Origin: Microvirga arsenatis
GTDB lineage: Bacteria > Pseudomonadota > Alphaproteobacteria > Rhizobiales > Beijerinckiaceae
DNA length: 64,000 nt
Assembly: GCF_009910705.1 (NCBI RefSeq)
Contig: NZ_JAAAXJ010000001.1
Location: 496,001 to 560,000 of the forward strand
Reading direction: 5' to 3'
Below are positions 1 to 7,621 of the stretch, one piece after another. Position numbers and translations under genes: made by a program. Each line of letters starts with the position of its first letter. Positions within the stretch are counted from its first letter, which is position 1. The notes below the pieces were generated by a model. It made no database searches and was not told the origin of the DNA. It worked only from the letters and a program-made list of their open reading frames with translations.

Positions 1-832
1 CGGCGGAAAATTCCAGAGCGGCGAAGGCGGCTAGATGCTCGGGGGAGTTGGTGCGCGGATCCGCTGCGGCGTCATGGACGACCAGGGTTTCGCCCCTTCT
101 CAGAGCTCCATGAATATAGGGGCCGAAGGCAGCGAGGTCGTGGGTGCCCGTCCGGTGCGCGACCGTGCCGTCCGTCCAGTTGCGCGCGGTGGTGAAATAG
201 CGCTCGGTCTCCTCGACCTCGCCATACCCGACGCGACTGGTCTTGAGATGCTCACCCAGCATGGACTGGGCCGTGGTGATCACCTCGATGGGCTCGGTGA
301 GGCCTCGCAGCCGGTCGCTCAGGCGCACAAGGAAGTCGAGGCGCTGCTCGCTTAGAACCTTCGGCGTCGTCTCGTGGACGATGCACATCACACCGGCGGC
401 AGCGCCGCTTTCGTCGAAGACCGGGCTGTAGGAGAAAGTCCACCAGGTCTGCTCCGGATAACCTTTCCTCTCCAGGATTAGCGGCATGTCCTCGAAATAG
501 CTCGCCTTTCCTGAGAGAGCCTGCTCGGCGATGGGCCCTAGCACATCCCAAGCTTCCGCCCAGACCTCCCTGAACGGCCGCCCCAAGGCGTCGGGCTTCG
601 TTCCCAGCATCGGAGCATAGGCATCGTTGTAGAATCCCGTCAGCTCCGGCCCCCAGGTGAGATAAGTGGGGAACTTGGAGTGGATGATCATGCTGACGGC
701 AGTCCGCAGGGAGTGCGGCCAGGTCTCGATGGCGCCTACCGGCGTCGCCGCCCAGTCGTGCAGGCGGATGCGCTCGCCCATGACGCCGCCGTCGGCCAGG
801 AAGTCGGGCTGGGGCCTGAACCGGTGCTGCAT
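1..832 (-). CDS. PAS-GAF sensor protein, probable histidine kinase (3' part outside window)
   Basis: This reverse-strand reading frame stays open from about 856 to the left edge, so only the N-terminal ~277 residues are visible. Residues ~25-130 form a PAS domain of the type found in light- or redox-sensing kinases (TWPHSLRTAV, then WGPELTGFYNDAY and YWTFSYSPV-like segments). After the linker (HETTPKVLSEQRLDFL) a GAF-like region begins (AFGPYIHGALRRGETLVVHDAAADPR). Proteins with this order usually continue into a HWE or HisKA kinase, but no kinase residue is visible here, so that part is inference. The start at 832 has a GAG-rich stretch upstream; an in-frame ATG at 856 is the alternative. 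No partner gene is visible. Confidence 0.75.
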   Translation of the reverse strand, partial: MQHRFRPQPDFLADGGVMGERIRLHDWAATPVGAIETWPHSLRTAVSMIIHSKFPTYLTWGPELTGFYNDAYAPMLGTKPDALGRPFREVWAEAWDVLGPIAEQALSGKASYFEDMPLILERKGYPEQTWWTFSYSPVFDESGAAAGVMCIVHETTPKVLSEQRLDFLVRLSDRLRGLTEPIEVITTAQSMLGEHLKTSRVGYGEVEETERYFTTARNWTDGTVAHRTGTHDLAAFGPYIHGALRRGETLVVHDAAADPRTNSPEHLAAFAALEFSA

Positions 833-1063
833 CAAGCTCTCGCCTCGGGCGGACATGTCGGGAGGAAGTTCATGGACGTCGAAGAGTACGACAGGAAGAT
901 CTTTGTTCCATAGTCGACATATGAACTACTGTCCTGCTTTTTCTAGGACCTCTCTTGAGGCCTGCTGACGCGGGCGCCCGCGCCCTCTGGCTCCCGCGAA
1001 GGTTTGACTTGCCAGCCCGGGAGCCTACCCTTTCCCGTAGGGAATCTGGCAGGCGAGGGCGCC

Positions 1064-1636
1064 ATGACGAAGCTGATCGGCCTATCGGGAAGCCTGCGCC
1101 AGGGCTCCTACAACTCCGCGCTGCTGCGCAGCGCCGCGGGCCTGATGCCGGATGGAGCCGAGCTTGCGGTCGGGACGATCCGCGGGATCCCGCTCTACGA
1201 TGCGGACCTGGAGGCTGCGGAGGGGATCCCCGCGCCTGTGACGGCCCTGAAGGAAGCCATTGCGGGATCGGACGGCCTCCTCCTGGCGACGCCGGAATAC
1301 AACAGTTCGATCCCCGGCGTGTTCAAGAACGCCATCGACTGGCTCTCCCGCCCGAATGCCGACATCAAGCGCGTCTTCGGCGGCAAGCCCGTGGCGCTGA
1401 TCGGCGCGTCGCAGGGCGGCTTCGGCACCGTGCTGTCGCAGAACGCGTGGCTCCCCGTGATCCGGTATTTGGGGGCCGATCTCTGGAACGGCGGGCGCCT
1501 GATGGTGTCCAGGGCTCAGACTGTGTTCAACCAGGACGGCACGTTGGCCGATCAAAAGATCGAGGAGCAGCTGCGGAGCTACCTTGAGGGCTTCGTCGCC
1601 TTTGCCCGTGCCTCACGGCACGGAGCAGCATCCTGA
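1064..1636 (+). CDS. NADPH-dependent FMN reductase family protein
   Basis: 190-aa flavodoxin-fold protein of the SsuE/ChrR/ArsH-like NADPH-dependent FMN reductase family. The N-terminal phosphate-binding loop GSLRQGSYNSALLR (residues ~7-20) and the flavin-contacting TPEYNSSIPGVFKNAIDW are both intact, as is the later GASQGGFGT loop. Such enzymes reduce flavin or quinones in the cytosol with NAD(P)H. The ATG at 1064 was chosen because GGCGAGGG lies just upstream and the family begins immediately before the first beta strand; an in-frame ATG at 1004 would add 20 uncharacteristic residues. It stands alone and converges on the next gene with a 2-bp gap. The substrate cannot be told from sequence. 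Confidence 0.9.
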   Translation: MTKLIGLSGSLRQGSYNSALLRSAAGLMPDGAELAVGTIRGIPLYDADLEAAEGIPAPVTALKEAIAGSDGLLLATPEYNSSIPGVFKNAIDWLSRPNADIKRVFGGKPVALIGASQGGFGTVLSQNAWLPVIRYLGADLWNGGRLMVSRAQTVFNQDGTLADQKIEEQLRSYLEGFVAFARASRHGAAS

Positions 1637-1638
1637 GA

Positions 1639-2814
1639 TCATTCCTCGTCGCGATGCCGGAACGGCGTGGCTTCCGCCAGCTCCTCGGCGGCCTCGGCCA
1701 CGTAGAGCCGCTCCTGATCGAGATAGGCTTGCACCGCCCGGCGCAGCGAAGCATCGGCGATGTCGTGGGCGGAGGACGTGATCACCGGCCTGTAGCCGCG
1801 CGCCAGCTTGTGCTCGCCCTGCGCGCCCGCCTCCACCCGGTCGAGCCCGTGCGCAATGGCGAACTCGATGGCCTGGTAGTAGCAGACCTCGAAATGCAGG
1901 AAGGGGTGGTCCTCGATGCAGCCCCAGTTGCGGCCGTAGAGCCGCCTGTCGCCGATGAGGTTGATGGCGCCCGCGACGTAGCGTCCCTCGCGCTTGGCCA
2001 TGACGAGCAGCACCCGGTCCGCCATGCGCTCGCCCAGGAGCGAGAAGAAGCGCCGGTTGAGATAGGGCCGCCCCCATTTGCGCGAGCCCGTGTCCATGTA
2101 GAAGGCGAAGAAGGCGTCCCAGTGCGCCTCCGTGATGTCTCTGCCGGTCACCCATTCGATGGCGATGCCAGGGCTAAGTGCATCGCGTCGCTCGCGCCGG
2201 ATCGCCTTGCGCTTGCGGGAGGCGAGGGCCGCCAGGAAGTCCTCGAAGCGGCCGTAGCCCTCGTTGAACCAATGGAACTGCTGGTCGTCACGCCTGAGGA
2301 AGCTCTGCCCCGTGAATGCATCCAGATCATCCTGCTGCAGGAAGGTGGCATGGATCGACGAGGCGCCGGTCTGGTCCCGGAGCGCGCGCAGGCCCGCGAT
2401 CAGGATGGAGCGAACCTCCCCGGCTCGGGGCGTGTCCGGCACCAGGAGGCGGGGGCCCGTAACCGGGGTGAACGGCACGGCGACCTGAAGCTTCGGGTAA
2501 TAGCGGCCGCCGGCGCGCGCATAGGCATCCGCCCACGAATGATCGAAGACGTACTCGCCCTGGGAGTGGGACTTCACGTAGCAGGGGGCAGCGCCGAGCA
2601 CCTGCCCGGTCTGGTCCTCGACCACGAGGTGAACCGGGGCCCAGCCCGCCCCGGCGCCGACGCAGCCGGAATCCTCCAGCGCCGAAAGAAAGGCGTGGGA
2701 GACGAAGGGATTGAACGGATCGTCGTCGCCCGATCCTGCTCCCAGGGCACAGGCATCCCACGCGGCAGCCGGGACCCCCTTCAAGCCTTGGGCGATTTTG
2801 ACCTGGAACGTCAC
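1639..2814 (-). CDS. FemAB-like GNAT-superfamily acyltransferase (PF04339 type)
   Basis: 391-aa protein of the peptidogalycan biosynthesis/recognition family (DUF482, PF04339), related to FemAB/GNAT acyltransferases. Family hallmarks are the start MTFQVKIAQ followed by NPFVSHAFLSALEDSG, the central segment RKRKAIRRERR, and the C-terminal NWGCIEDHPFLHFEVCYYQAIEFAI stretch with GEHKLARGY. Length is normal for the family. No signal peptide is seen, so it should act in the cytosol. The acceptor substrate is unknown. It is on the opposite strand to the FMN reductase and shows no operon link to the GDPD gene 60 bp further along. Confidence 0.85.
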   Translation of the reverse strand: MTFQVKIAQGLKGVPAAAWDACALGAGSGDDDPFNPFVSHAFLSALEDSGCVGAGAGWAPVHLVVEDQTGQVLGAAPCYVKSHSQGEYVFDHSWADAYARAGGRYYPKLQVAVPFTPVTGPRLLVPDTPRAGEVRSILIAGLRALRDQTGASSIHATFLQQDDLDAFTGQSFLRRDDQQFHWFNEGYGRFEDFLAALASRKRKAIRRERRDALSPGIAIEWVTGRDITEAHWDAFFAFYMDTGSRKWGRPYLNRRFFSLLGERMADRVLLVMAKREGRYVAGAINLIGDRRLYGRNWGCIEDHPFLHFEVCYYQAIEFAIAHGLDRVEAGAQGEHKLARGYRPVITSSAHDIADASLRRAVQAYLDQERLYVAEAAEELAEATPFRHRDEE

Positions 2815-2876
2815 TGGGTGGAAGGATCCCGCCGTTGAAGCCTAGAGCTAAGCACGCGGCGGGACCGTTGCAACCG

Positions 2877-3629
2877 TCAGGGAATGAAGCCCTCGAAGAC
2901 CATCTGGTCGGCATGCGCCTCGGCCCGGGCGCGATCCTCGGGATTGCGCACGGTCCAGGTCATGACCGGCAGGTTGCCGAGCAGCCTGCTGAGATGGGTG
3001 GAGGCGCAGGGAATATCCTTCACGCGCCAGGACAGGAAGTGCGGCTGCGTCTCGGCGAAGTGCAGCAGGTTCGCCATCCGGTGCTTCTTCTCCGGGGTCA
3101 GGAAGCTGTCGGCCTTCGAGGCGTATTCCAACTCGCCGATGAAGCCGCGGGTGATCCCCGGCGCATGCTCGCGCAGATAGGCCACGATATCGGGATCGAA
3201 GGACTTGACGACGAAGGGGCCGCTGTAATCCTTCAGGATCTCCAGGGCCCGCTTCGTCAGCCGCATGTCTCCGTTGAACTTGCTCTTGATTTCGACGACC
3301 AGCGGCGTGCGCCCGGCGATCGCGCCGAGGTAGTCCTTGAACGACGGGATCCGGTCGCCGCCTTTCGCGCCGGCGATGCCGATCCGGGTCAGGTCGGAGA
3401 GCCTGCGCTCGGCGACGAGGCCGGTCTCGCCCGTCAGCCGATCGAGCTCGAAATCGTGGAAGACGACGGCTTCCTCGTCGCCGGTCAGCTGCAGGTCGAG
3501 TTCGATGGGAAAGCCGCGCGCGACGGCGGCTTCCGCGGCCGAAAGCGTGTTCTCGATGACGCCTTCGGCTTTGTTGTGGAGGCCGCGATGGGCGATGGGC
3601 TTCGCGACAAGCCAGCCTGGAGTGCTCAT
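2877..3629 (-). CDS. Glycerophosphodiester phosphodiesterase
   Basis: 250-aa GDPD-family TIM-barrel protein. The catalytic signature is intact: AHRG at residues ~14-17, ENTLSA, then ELDLQLT and VVFHD (metal and acid-base residues), and VEIKSK further on. The reaction is hydrolysis of glycerophosphodiesters to sn-glycerol 3-phosphate and an alcohol. There is no signal peptide, so it is probably cytosolic. The ATG at 3629 overlaps the RidA stop codon as ATGA, which fixes the start and implies translational coupling to the upstream RidA gene. A long in-frame extension further upstream is Arg/Pro-rich and is only the shadow of RidA. Confidence 0.92.
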   Translation of the reverse strand: MSTPGWLVAKPIAHRGLHNKAEGVIENTLSAAEAAVARGFPIELDLQLTGDEEAVVFHDFELDRLTGETGLVAERRLSDLTRIGIAGAKGGDRIPSFKDYLGAIAGRTPLVVEIKSKFNGDMRLTKRALEILKDYSGPFVVKSFDPDIVAYLREHAPGITRGFIGELEYASKADSFLTPEKKHRMANLLHFAETQPHFLSWRVKDIPCASTHLSRLLGNLPVMTWTVRNPEDRARAEAHADQMVFEGFIP

Positions 3630-4096
3630 TGGACTTCGAACATCCCTTCGACCTCGACGCAGGCATCGAGCGGCAGCTCGGCGACGCCGACGGTGGCACG
3701 GGCATGGCGGCCCGCATCGCCCAGCACCTCGACCATCAGGTCGGAGGCGCCGTTCATGACCGGAGCGAGGGCCGCGAAGGTCGGCACCGCATTGATGAAG
3801 CCGCCGAGGCGCACGCAGCGCACGACCTTGTCCAGGTCGCCCACGGCCGCTTTGAGCTGGGCGAGCAGGTTGATGGCGCACAGACGCGCCGCTTCCTGGC
3901 CTACCTCGGGCGAGATCTCGGCCCCGAGCTTGCCCTTGTGCGCATCCGCGAGCTTGCCGTCGAGGCCGAGGCAGAGCTGGCCGGAAATGACGACGAGGTT
4001 GCCGGTGCGGACGAACGGCACATAGTTCGCGACCGGTGCGGCCGGGGTCGGAAGCGTGATCCCCAGCTCCTGAAGTTTCTTGTCGACTGCGCTCAT
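3626..4096 (-). CDS. RidA family protein (enamine/imine deaminase-like)
   Basis: 156-aa member of the YjgF/YER057c/UK114 (RidA) superfamily, of the ~150-aa subtype starting KKLQELGITLP. Visible blocks are NYVPFVRTGNLVVISGQ, the middle LLAQLKAAVGDLDKVVR, and the C-terminal RATVGVAELPLDACVEVE, where canonical RidA has the substrate-binding Arg (present here). Family members hydrolyse reactive enamine/imine intermediates made by PLP enzymes, though this subtype is less studied. The ATG at 4096 has GAGG upstream; ATGs at 4117 and 4120 are alternatives. It is the first gene of a two-gene unit with GDPD (4-bp overlap), divergent from the eipB-like gene. Confidence 0.9.
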   Translation of the reverse strand: MSAVDKKLQELGITLPTPAAPVANYVPFVRTGNLVVISGQLCLGLDGKLADAHKGKLGAEISPEVGQEAARLCAINLLAQLKAAVGDLDKVVRCVRLGGFINAVPTFAALAPVMNGASDLMVEVLGDAGRHARATVGVAELPLDACVEVEGMFEVQ

Positions 4097-4221
4097 GGAG
4101 GCCTCGGTGTGTGACATCATCCGGACGGAGTAGTGGCGGATGAGCCGGAAGGACGCAAGCGGGAACATTGCCCTGTCCTCAAGACGGACCTATCTTGGCT
4201 GGCGTCGGATCGGGAGAAGAT

Positions 4222-5061
4222 ATGCGTTTGTTCGTCGTGGCCTCCGGCCTGTCCATGTCCCTGCTGGCGCCGGCATTCGCCGAGACGCTGAAGTCCCCGG
4301 TTCAACTGGCTCCGCACAGGGCCGTCTATGACCTCTCGCTCCTGCGCGCGGGCGGCTCGAACGGGGTCGAGAACGCCAGGGGACGCATCGCCATGGAATT
4401 CGGCGGCGATGCCTGCGAGGGCTACACGCTCAAGTACCGTCAGGTCACGATCCTCAACAGCACCGAGTCGGGCTCCAACACCGTCGACGTGCAGACGGCG
4501 ACCTACGAGGCCGGCGACGGCCGCGCCATGCACTTCAAATCGACGTCGCTCCGGCAAGGCCGCATCAAGGACGAGGAGGTCGACGGCGATGCGCGGCTGA
4601 CCCCCCATGGCAGCCTGAACGTGGAGCTGAAGCAGCCCAGGCGAAAAGCCTTCGAGGCGCCCGGCGAGACGGTCTTCCCCACCGAGCACCTCAAGCGTCT
4701 GATCGAGGCGGGTCGCCGGGGCGAGAGGATCCTGTCCGTGCGCGTCTACGACGGGTCCAACAAGGGCGAGAAGGTCTACGACACCCTGGGCCTCATCGGC
4801 CGCCGGATCGAGCCCGGCGCTTCCCTGGCTTCCGTCGAGGAGGCGGCCCGCAAGGACAACCTCGCCACCCTGGCCCGTTGGCCGGTGACGATCAGCTACT
4901 TCGAGGACGGCAAGGCCGACCGGATGCCGGTCTACACCATCTCCTTCGAACTCTTCGAGAACGGCATCAGCCGCGACCTCAAGCTCGATTACGGCGACTT
5001 CGCCCTCAAGGGTGAGCTGAAGAGCCTCGACATCCAGAAGCCGAGCGACTGCCAGCGCTAG
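4222..5061 (+). CDS. EipB-like periplasmic cell-envelope protein (DUF1849)
   Basis: 279-aa exported protein. Residues 1-20 form a signal peptide ending in an AFA cleavage site. The mature part begins SPVQLAPHRAVYDLSL, typical of DUF1849. Brucella EipB in this family is a periplasmic beta-spiral protein needed for envelope integrity, with a conserved disulfide between an N-terminal Cys and a Cys near the C-terminus. Here C65 (GGDACEGY) and C277 (three residues from the end) match that pair. The ATG at 4222 follows GGGAGAAG. It is divergent from RidA and overlaps dinB tail-to-tail by 4 bp. Its role here is inferred from the family. Confidence 0.88.
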   Translation: MRLFVVASGLSMSLLAPAFAETLKSPVQLAPHRAVYDLSLLRAGGSNGVENARGRIAMEFGGDACEGYTLKYRQVTILNSTESGSNTVDVQTATYEAGDGRAMHFKSTSLRQGRIKDEEVDGDARLTPHGSLNVELKQPRRKAFEAPGETVFPTEHLKRLIEAGRRGERILSVRVYDGSNKGEKVYDTLGLIGRRIEPGASLASVEEAARKDNLATLARWPVTISYFEDGKADRMPVYTISFELFENGISRDLKLDYGDFALKGELKSLDIQKPSDCQR

Positions 5062-6326
5062 GGCTTGCGCAGCATGATGCCCTTCTGCAGGGCACCGGCG
5101 CCGAACTTGTCGCGAATCTTGTCGATGGCAGCCTCCATGTGGGCCTGCTTCACCACCGACTGGTCCGCGAGATCTCCCTTGTCCGCATCGGCCCCGTCGC
5201 AGAGATCGGCCGCTCCGATCCCGATGAGGCGGTAGGCGGTGCCGTCGCAGGAGGACTTCAGGAGCTGCCGGGCCGGGTCGAAGAGGCGCGCCGCGAGCTG
5301 CGTCGGGGCCAGGCCCGAGCGGGTGCGCGTCAGAAGGCGGAAGTCCTTGTCCTTCAGCTTCAGGGTCACGCTGCGCCCCGCAAGCCCTGCGGCCTTGAGG
5401 CGCCGCGAGACCTTCTCCGAGAGCCGCCACAGGATCGGCTCCAGATCCTCGAACGAGCGCAGATCCGTCTCGAAGGTGGTTTCCGCCGAGATGCTCTTCG
5501 TCTCCCGCTCCGGGATCACGGCCCTGCGGTCCTCGCCCCAGGCGAGCCGGGACAGGCGCTGCGCATCGCGGCCCAGAGCCTCGAACAGGGTCTTCAGGTC
5601 CACGTCGCGCAGATGCGCGATCCGGGTCACGCCCACTTTGGCGAGCCGGGCCTGGGCCGAAGACCCGATGCCGGGGATGATCCCGACAGGCTTGTCGGCC
5701 AGGAAATCCGCGGCCTCCTCCCGCCCGATGATGGAAAAGCCCCGCGGCTTGTGCAGGTCCGAGGCGATCTTGGCGAGGAACTTGTTGTAGGAGAGCCCGA
5801 CGGAGATCGTGATCCCGATCTCGTCCTCCACCTTGCGGGCGAAGCGCGCGAGGGTCAGGGCCGGGCTGCCGTGGTGGAGCCGTTCCGTGCCCGTCAGGTC
5901 GAGAAAGGCCTCGTCGATGGAGACGGGCTCCACCAGGGGCGTCAGCTCCAGCATCAGGCGGCGCACCTCGCGTCCGGCCTTGCTGTACTTCTCCCCGTTC
6001 GGCTTGATCACCGTGGCGTGCGGGCAGAGCTTCAGGGCCTGGAACATGGGCATGGCGGAGCGCACCCCATAGGTGCGGGCCACGTAGCAGGCGGTCGAGA
6101 CCACGCCCCGCTTGCCGCCGCCGATGATGACCGGCTTGTCCGCGAGGCTCGGGTCGTCCCGCTTTTCCACCGCCGCGAAGAAGGCGTCGCAATCCACGTG
6201 CGCGATGGACAGGGCGTCGCGCTCCCTGTGCCGCAGGAGGCGAGGGGACCCGCAGGCCGTGCAGCGCTCGGCCAGGGGGCTGGCGGAGAGCGTCAGGCAG
6301 TCACGGCAGAAGGGCGTGTCGCTCAT
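5058..6326 (-). CDS. dinB: DNA polymerase IV (Y-family translesion polymerase)
   Basis: 422-aa Y-family polymerase. The palm motif HVDCDAFFAAVE holds the metal-binding Asp (~45-47), and SIDEAFLDLTG supplies the second acidic pair. The helix-hairpin-helix region (GIIPGIGSSAQARL) and a little-finger domain follow. An extra N-terminal zinc-ribbon-like segment (C7, C10, C22, C25, spaced CX2C-X11-CX2C) precedes the palm; this extension is common in alphaproteobacterial DinB. It carries out error-prone bypass of lesions. In alphaproteobacteria dinB often lies beside divK, as here with DUF3572 between them. No convincing LexA box (GAAC-N7-GAAC) was found upstream. Confidence 0.95.
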   Translation of the reverse strand: MSDTPFCRDCLTLSASPLAERCTACGSPRLLRHRERDALSIAHVDCDAFFAAVEKRDDPSLADKPVIIGGGKRGVVSTACYVARTYGVRSAMPMFQALKLCPHATVIKPNGEKYSKAGREVRRLMLELTPLVEPVSIDEAFLDLTGTERLHHGSPALTLARFARKVEDEIGITISVGLSYNKFLAKIASDLHKPRGFSIIGREEAADFLADKPVGIIPGIGSSAQARLAKVGVTRIAHLRDVDLKTLFEALGRDAQRLSRLAWGEDRRAVIPERETKSISAETTFETDLRSFEDLEPILWRLSEKVSRRLKAAGLAGRSVTLKLKDKDFRLLTRTRSGLAPTQLAARLFDPARQLLKSSCDGTAYRLIGIGAADLCDGADADKGDLADQSVVKQAHMEAAIDKIRDKFGAGALQKGIMLRKP

Positions 6327-6338
6327 GGCAGGGTGAGG

Positions 6339-6629
6339 CTATTCGAACTCGGAGGGCGAGAGGGTCCAGTGAGCCTGCATGATGTGCTCCGGCTTCATGT
6401 CCAGCTCCTTGGCGAGGGCGAGGAGCAGCGGCTCGTCGGAGACCACGTAATCCAGGATGCCCGCGAAGAAGCCCGGGGAGGAGGCGGCGGACCGAATGGT
6501 CTCCGGACCCAGGCCCGAGACGGCCAGGAATCGGCCGAGGCGCTCCTCGTCGCTCGTGATGAAGGAGAACGCCCCGACTGCGACATTTTCGGCCTGTTCG
6601 CGCGTAACTCTTTTTAAGGGAGTGTTCAT
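6339..6629 (-). CDS. DUF3572 family protein
   Basis: 96-aa conserved alphaproteobacterial protein beginning [24 protein letters not shown], with no signal peptide or membrane helix. It is mostly helical with the blocks [16 protein letters not shown] and [10 protein letters not shown], both typical of DUF3572. No biochemical function is established. The gene sits 12 bp upstream of dinB on the same strand, probably co-transcribed, and is divergent from divK. The start is the ATG at 6629; an upstream in-frame ATG at 6644 would add five residues. The ribosome-binding site is weak in both cases. Confidence 0.85.
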   Translation of the reverse strand: MNTPLKRVTREQAENVAVGAFSFITSDEERLGRFLAVSGLGPETIRSAASSPGFFAGILDYVVSDEPLLLALAKELDMKPEHIMQAHWTLSPSEFE

Positions 6630-6728
6630 GCTGTCAATTTGCATTTCATCAATAGGTTTGGACCTAACTACATCATCAGACGAAATATAGGGCCGGTGAA
6701 GTGCGTTTCGGGCCCCGGGATCGCTCCA

Positions 6729-7112
6729 ATGAAGAAGACAGTGCTCATTGTTGAGGACAACGAACTCAACATGAAGCTCTTCAACGACCTCCTCGAGGCC
6801 CACGGCTACGCAACCCTCAAGACCAGCCACGGCATCGAGGCCATGGAACTGGCCCGGGCGCACAAGCCTGACCTGATCCTCATGGACATCCAGCTGCCGG
6901 AGGTTTCGGGGCTCGAGGTGACCCGTTGGCTCAAGGCGGACGAAGAGCTCAAGTCGATCCCGGTCATCGCGATCACCGCCTTTGCCATGAAGGGCGACGA
7001 GGAGCGGATCCGGGAAGGCGGCTGCGAGGCCTACATGTCGAAGCCGATTTCGGTCTCCAAGTTCATCGCCACCGTCAAGACCTACCTGGAGGCGGACGGC
7101 AGGCCAGCCTGA
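6729..7112 (+). CDS. divK: Single-domain response regulator DivK
   Basis: 127-aa receiver-only protein with no output domain. The acidic pocket (E9-D10), phosphoacceptor D53 in LILMDIQLP, the Thr in AITAFA and the Lys in MSKPIS are all present. D53 is the same position as in Caulobacter DivK. In alphaproteobacteria DivK is phosphorylated and dephosphorylated by PleC/DivJ-type kinases and feeds into the DivL-CckA-CtrA cell-cycle pathway. The ATG at 6729 starts just before the first beta strand ([12 protein letters not shown]). Unlike in Caulobacter, pleD does not follow. No full TTAA-N7-TTAA CtrA site was found upstream. Confidence 0.93.
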   Translation: MKKTVLIVEDNELNMKLFNDLLEAHGYATLKTSHGIEAMELARAHKPDLILMDIQLPEVSGLEVTRWLKADEELKSIPVIAITAFAMKGDEERIREGGCEAYMSKPISVSKFIATVKTYLEADGRPA

Positions 7113-7260
7113 CCCGACCGAATCGATGGCAGGGGTGAATCCGTCGCTTCAGCAAGCGGATTCATCCCCTTGGGAAGACTTGGTTTTAAATTTTTTGGGA
7201 AAATGCCGCTTTTTTGCCACATGAGCGCTTGCATCGCCTCATGTTTCCTATACGTTCAGC

Positions 7261-7432
7261 CAAACTTTCCGCCACGAGCGGAAGAAATGCCCTACGGGTG
7301 CTCAGGTCCGCCGCATCTCCTGGGTCTTCGTGGGCTCGGCCAGTCCGGAGGCAGATCGTTGCCTCCTCAACGCTGCCTCCGGCTGGCCATCAACTTCTTT
7401 CCAACAAGGCGCCGCAAGGCGCCTTTTGTTTT
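7261..7432 (+). ncRNA. Candidate small RNA with CCTCCT (anti-SD) loop
   Basis: The stretch between divK and the adenine deaminase gene holds three consecutive hairpins. A 6-bp stem TTCCGC/GCGGAA spans 7267-7283. A long stem pairs 7338-7354 with 7373-7388 (16 bp, one bulged T); after a 2-nt bulge it continues as CGTTG/CAACG (7357-7361/7368-7372). Its apical loop is CCTCCT (7362-7367), complementary to Shine-Dalgarno sequences. The third is an 8-bp GC hairpin with a GCAA loop and a T-rich tail at 7406-7432. A promoter-like CTTGCA (7228-7233) and TATACG (7249-7254) lie upstream with a short 15-bp spacer. Rhizobial sRNAs with CCUCCU loops (cuckoo/alpha-r14-like) are known; membership here is inference. 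No convincing open reading frame overlaps. Confidence 0.5.
7406..7432 (+). terminator. Rho-independent terminator of the candidate sRNA
   Basis: Perfect 8-bp stem AAGGCGCC / GGCGCCTT (7406-7413 with 7418-7425) closed by a GCAA tetraloop, followed by TTGTTTT on the plus strand. It could also end a divK read-through transcript, but divK lies ~290 bp upstream. Confidence 0.75.
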
Positions 7433-7621
7433 GGCCGGAGAGGTGCCGCCAGAGCACGGTGCTGGGCGCCAGGGCGAATCAGCTTCTATTCCTATCTACG
7501 CCAAGCTTGACCATAAGAAAATACTGACGCTGGGTAAACGCGCCCGGGGGAGGGATGCCACGTGCGGTTCCGATCCCGCCCTGCTAGCCTGTGACGAGGC
7601 TTCTCATTCGGGATGAGAGAC

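Noticed and set aside
955..1587. 210-aa plus-strand open frame overlapping the FMN reductase
   Set aside because: Its translation is Arg/Gly/Pro-rich in the wrong frame; the FMN reductase frame carries the recognised motifs.
7261..7432. 6S RNA or SRP RNA
   Set aside because: No long closing stem with central bubble (6S) and no GGAA-tetraloop SRP core; the CCTCCT loop fits anti-SD sRNAs better.
7113..7621. Short coding genes in the divK-ade spacer
   Set aside because: Frames there lack ribosome-binding sites and recognised families, and the region is explained by hairpins and a terminator.
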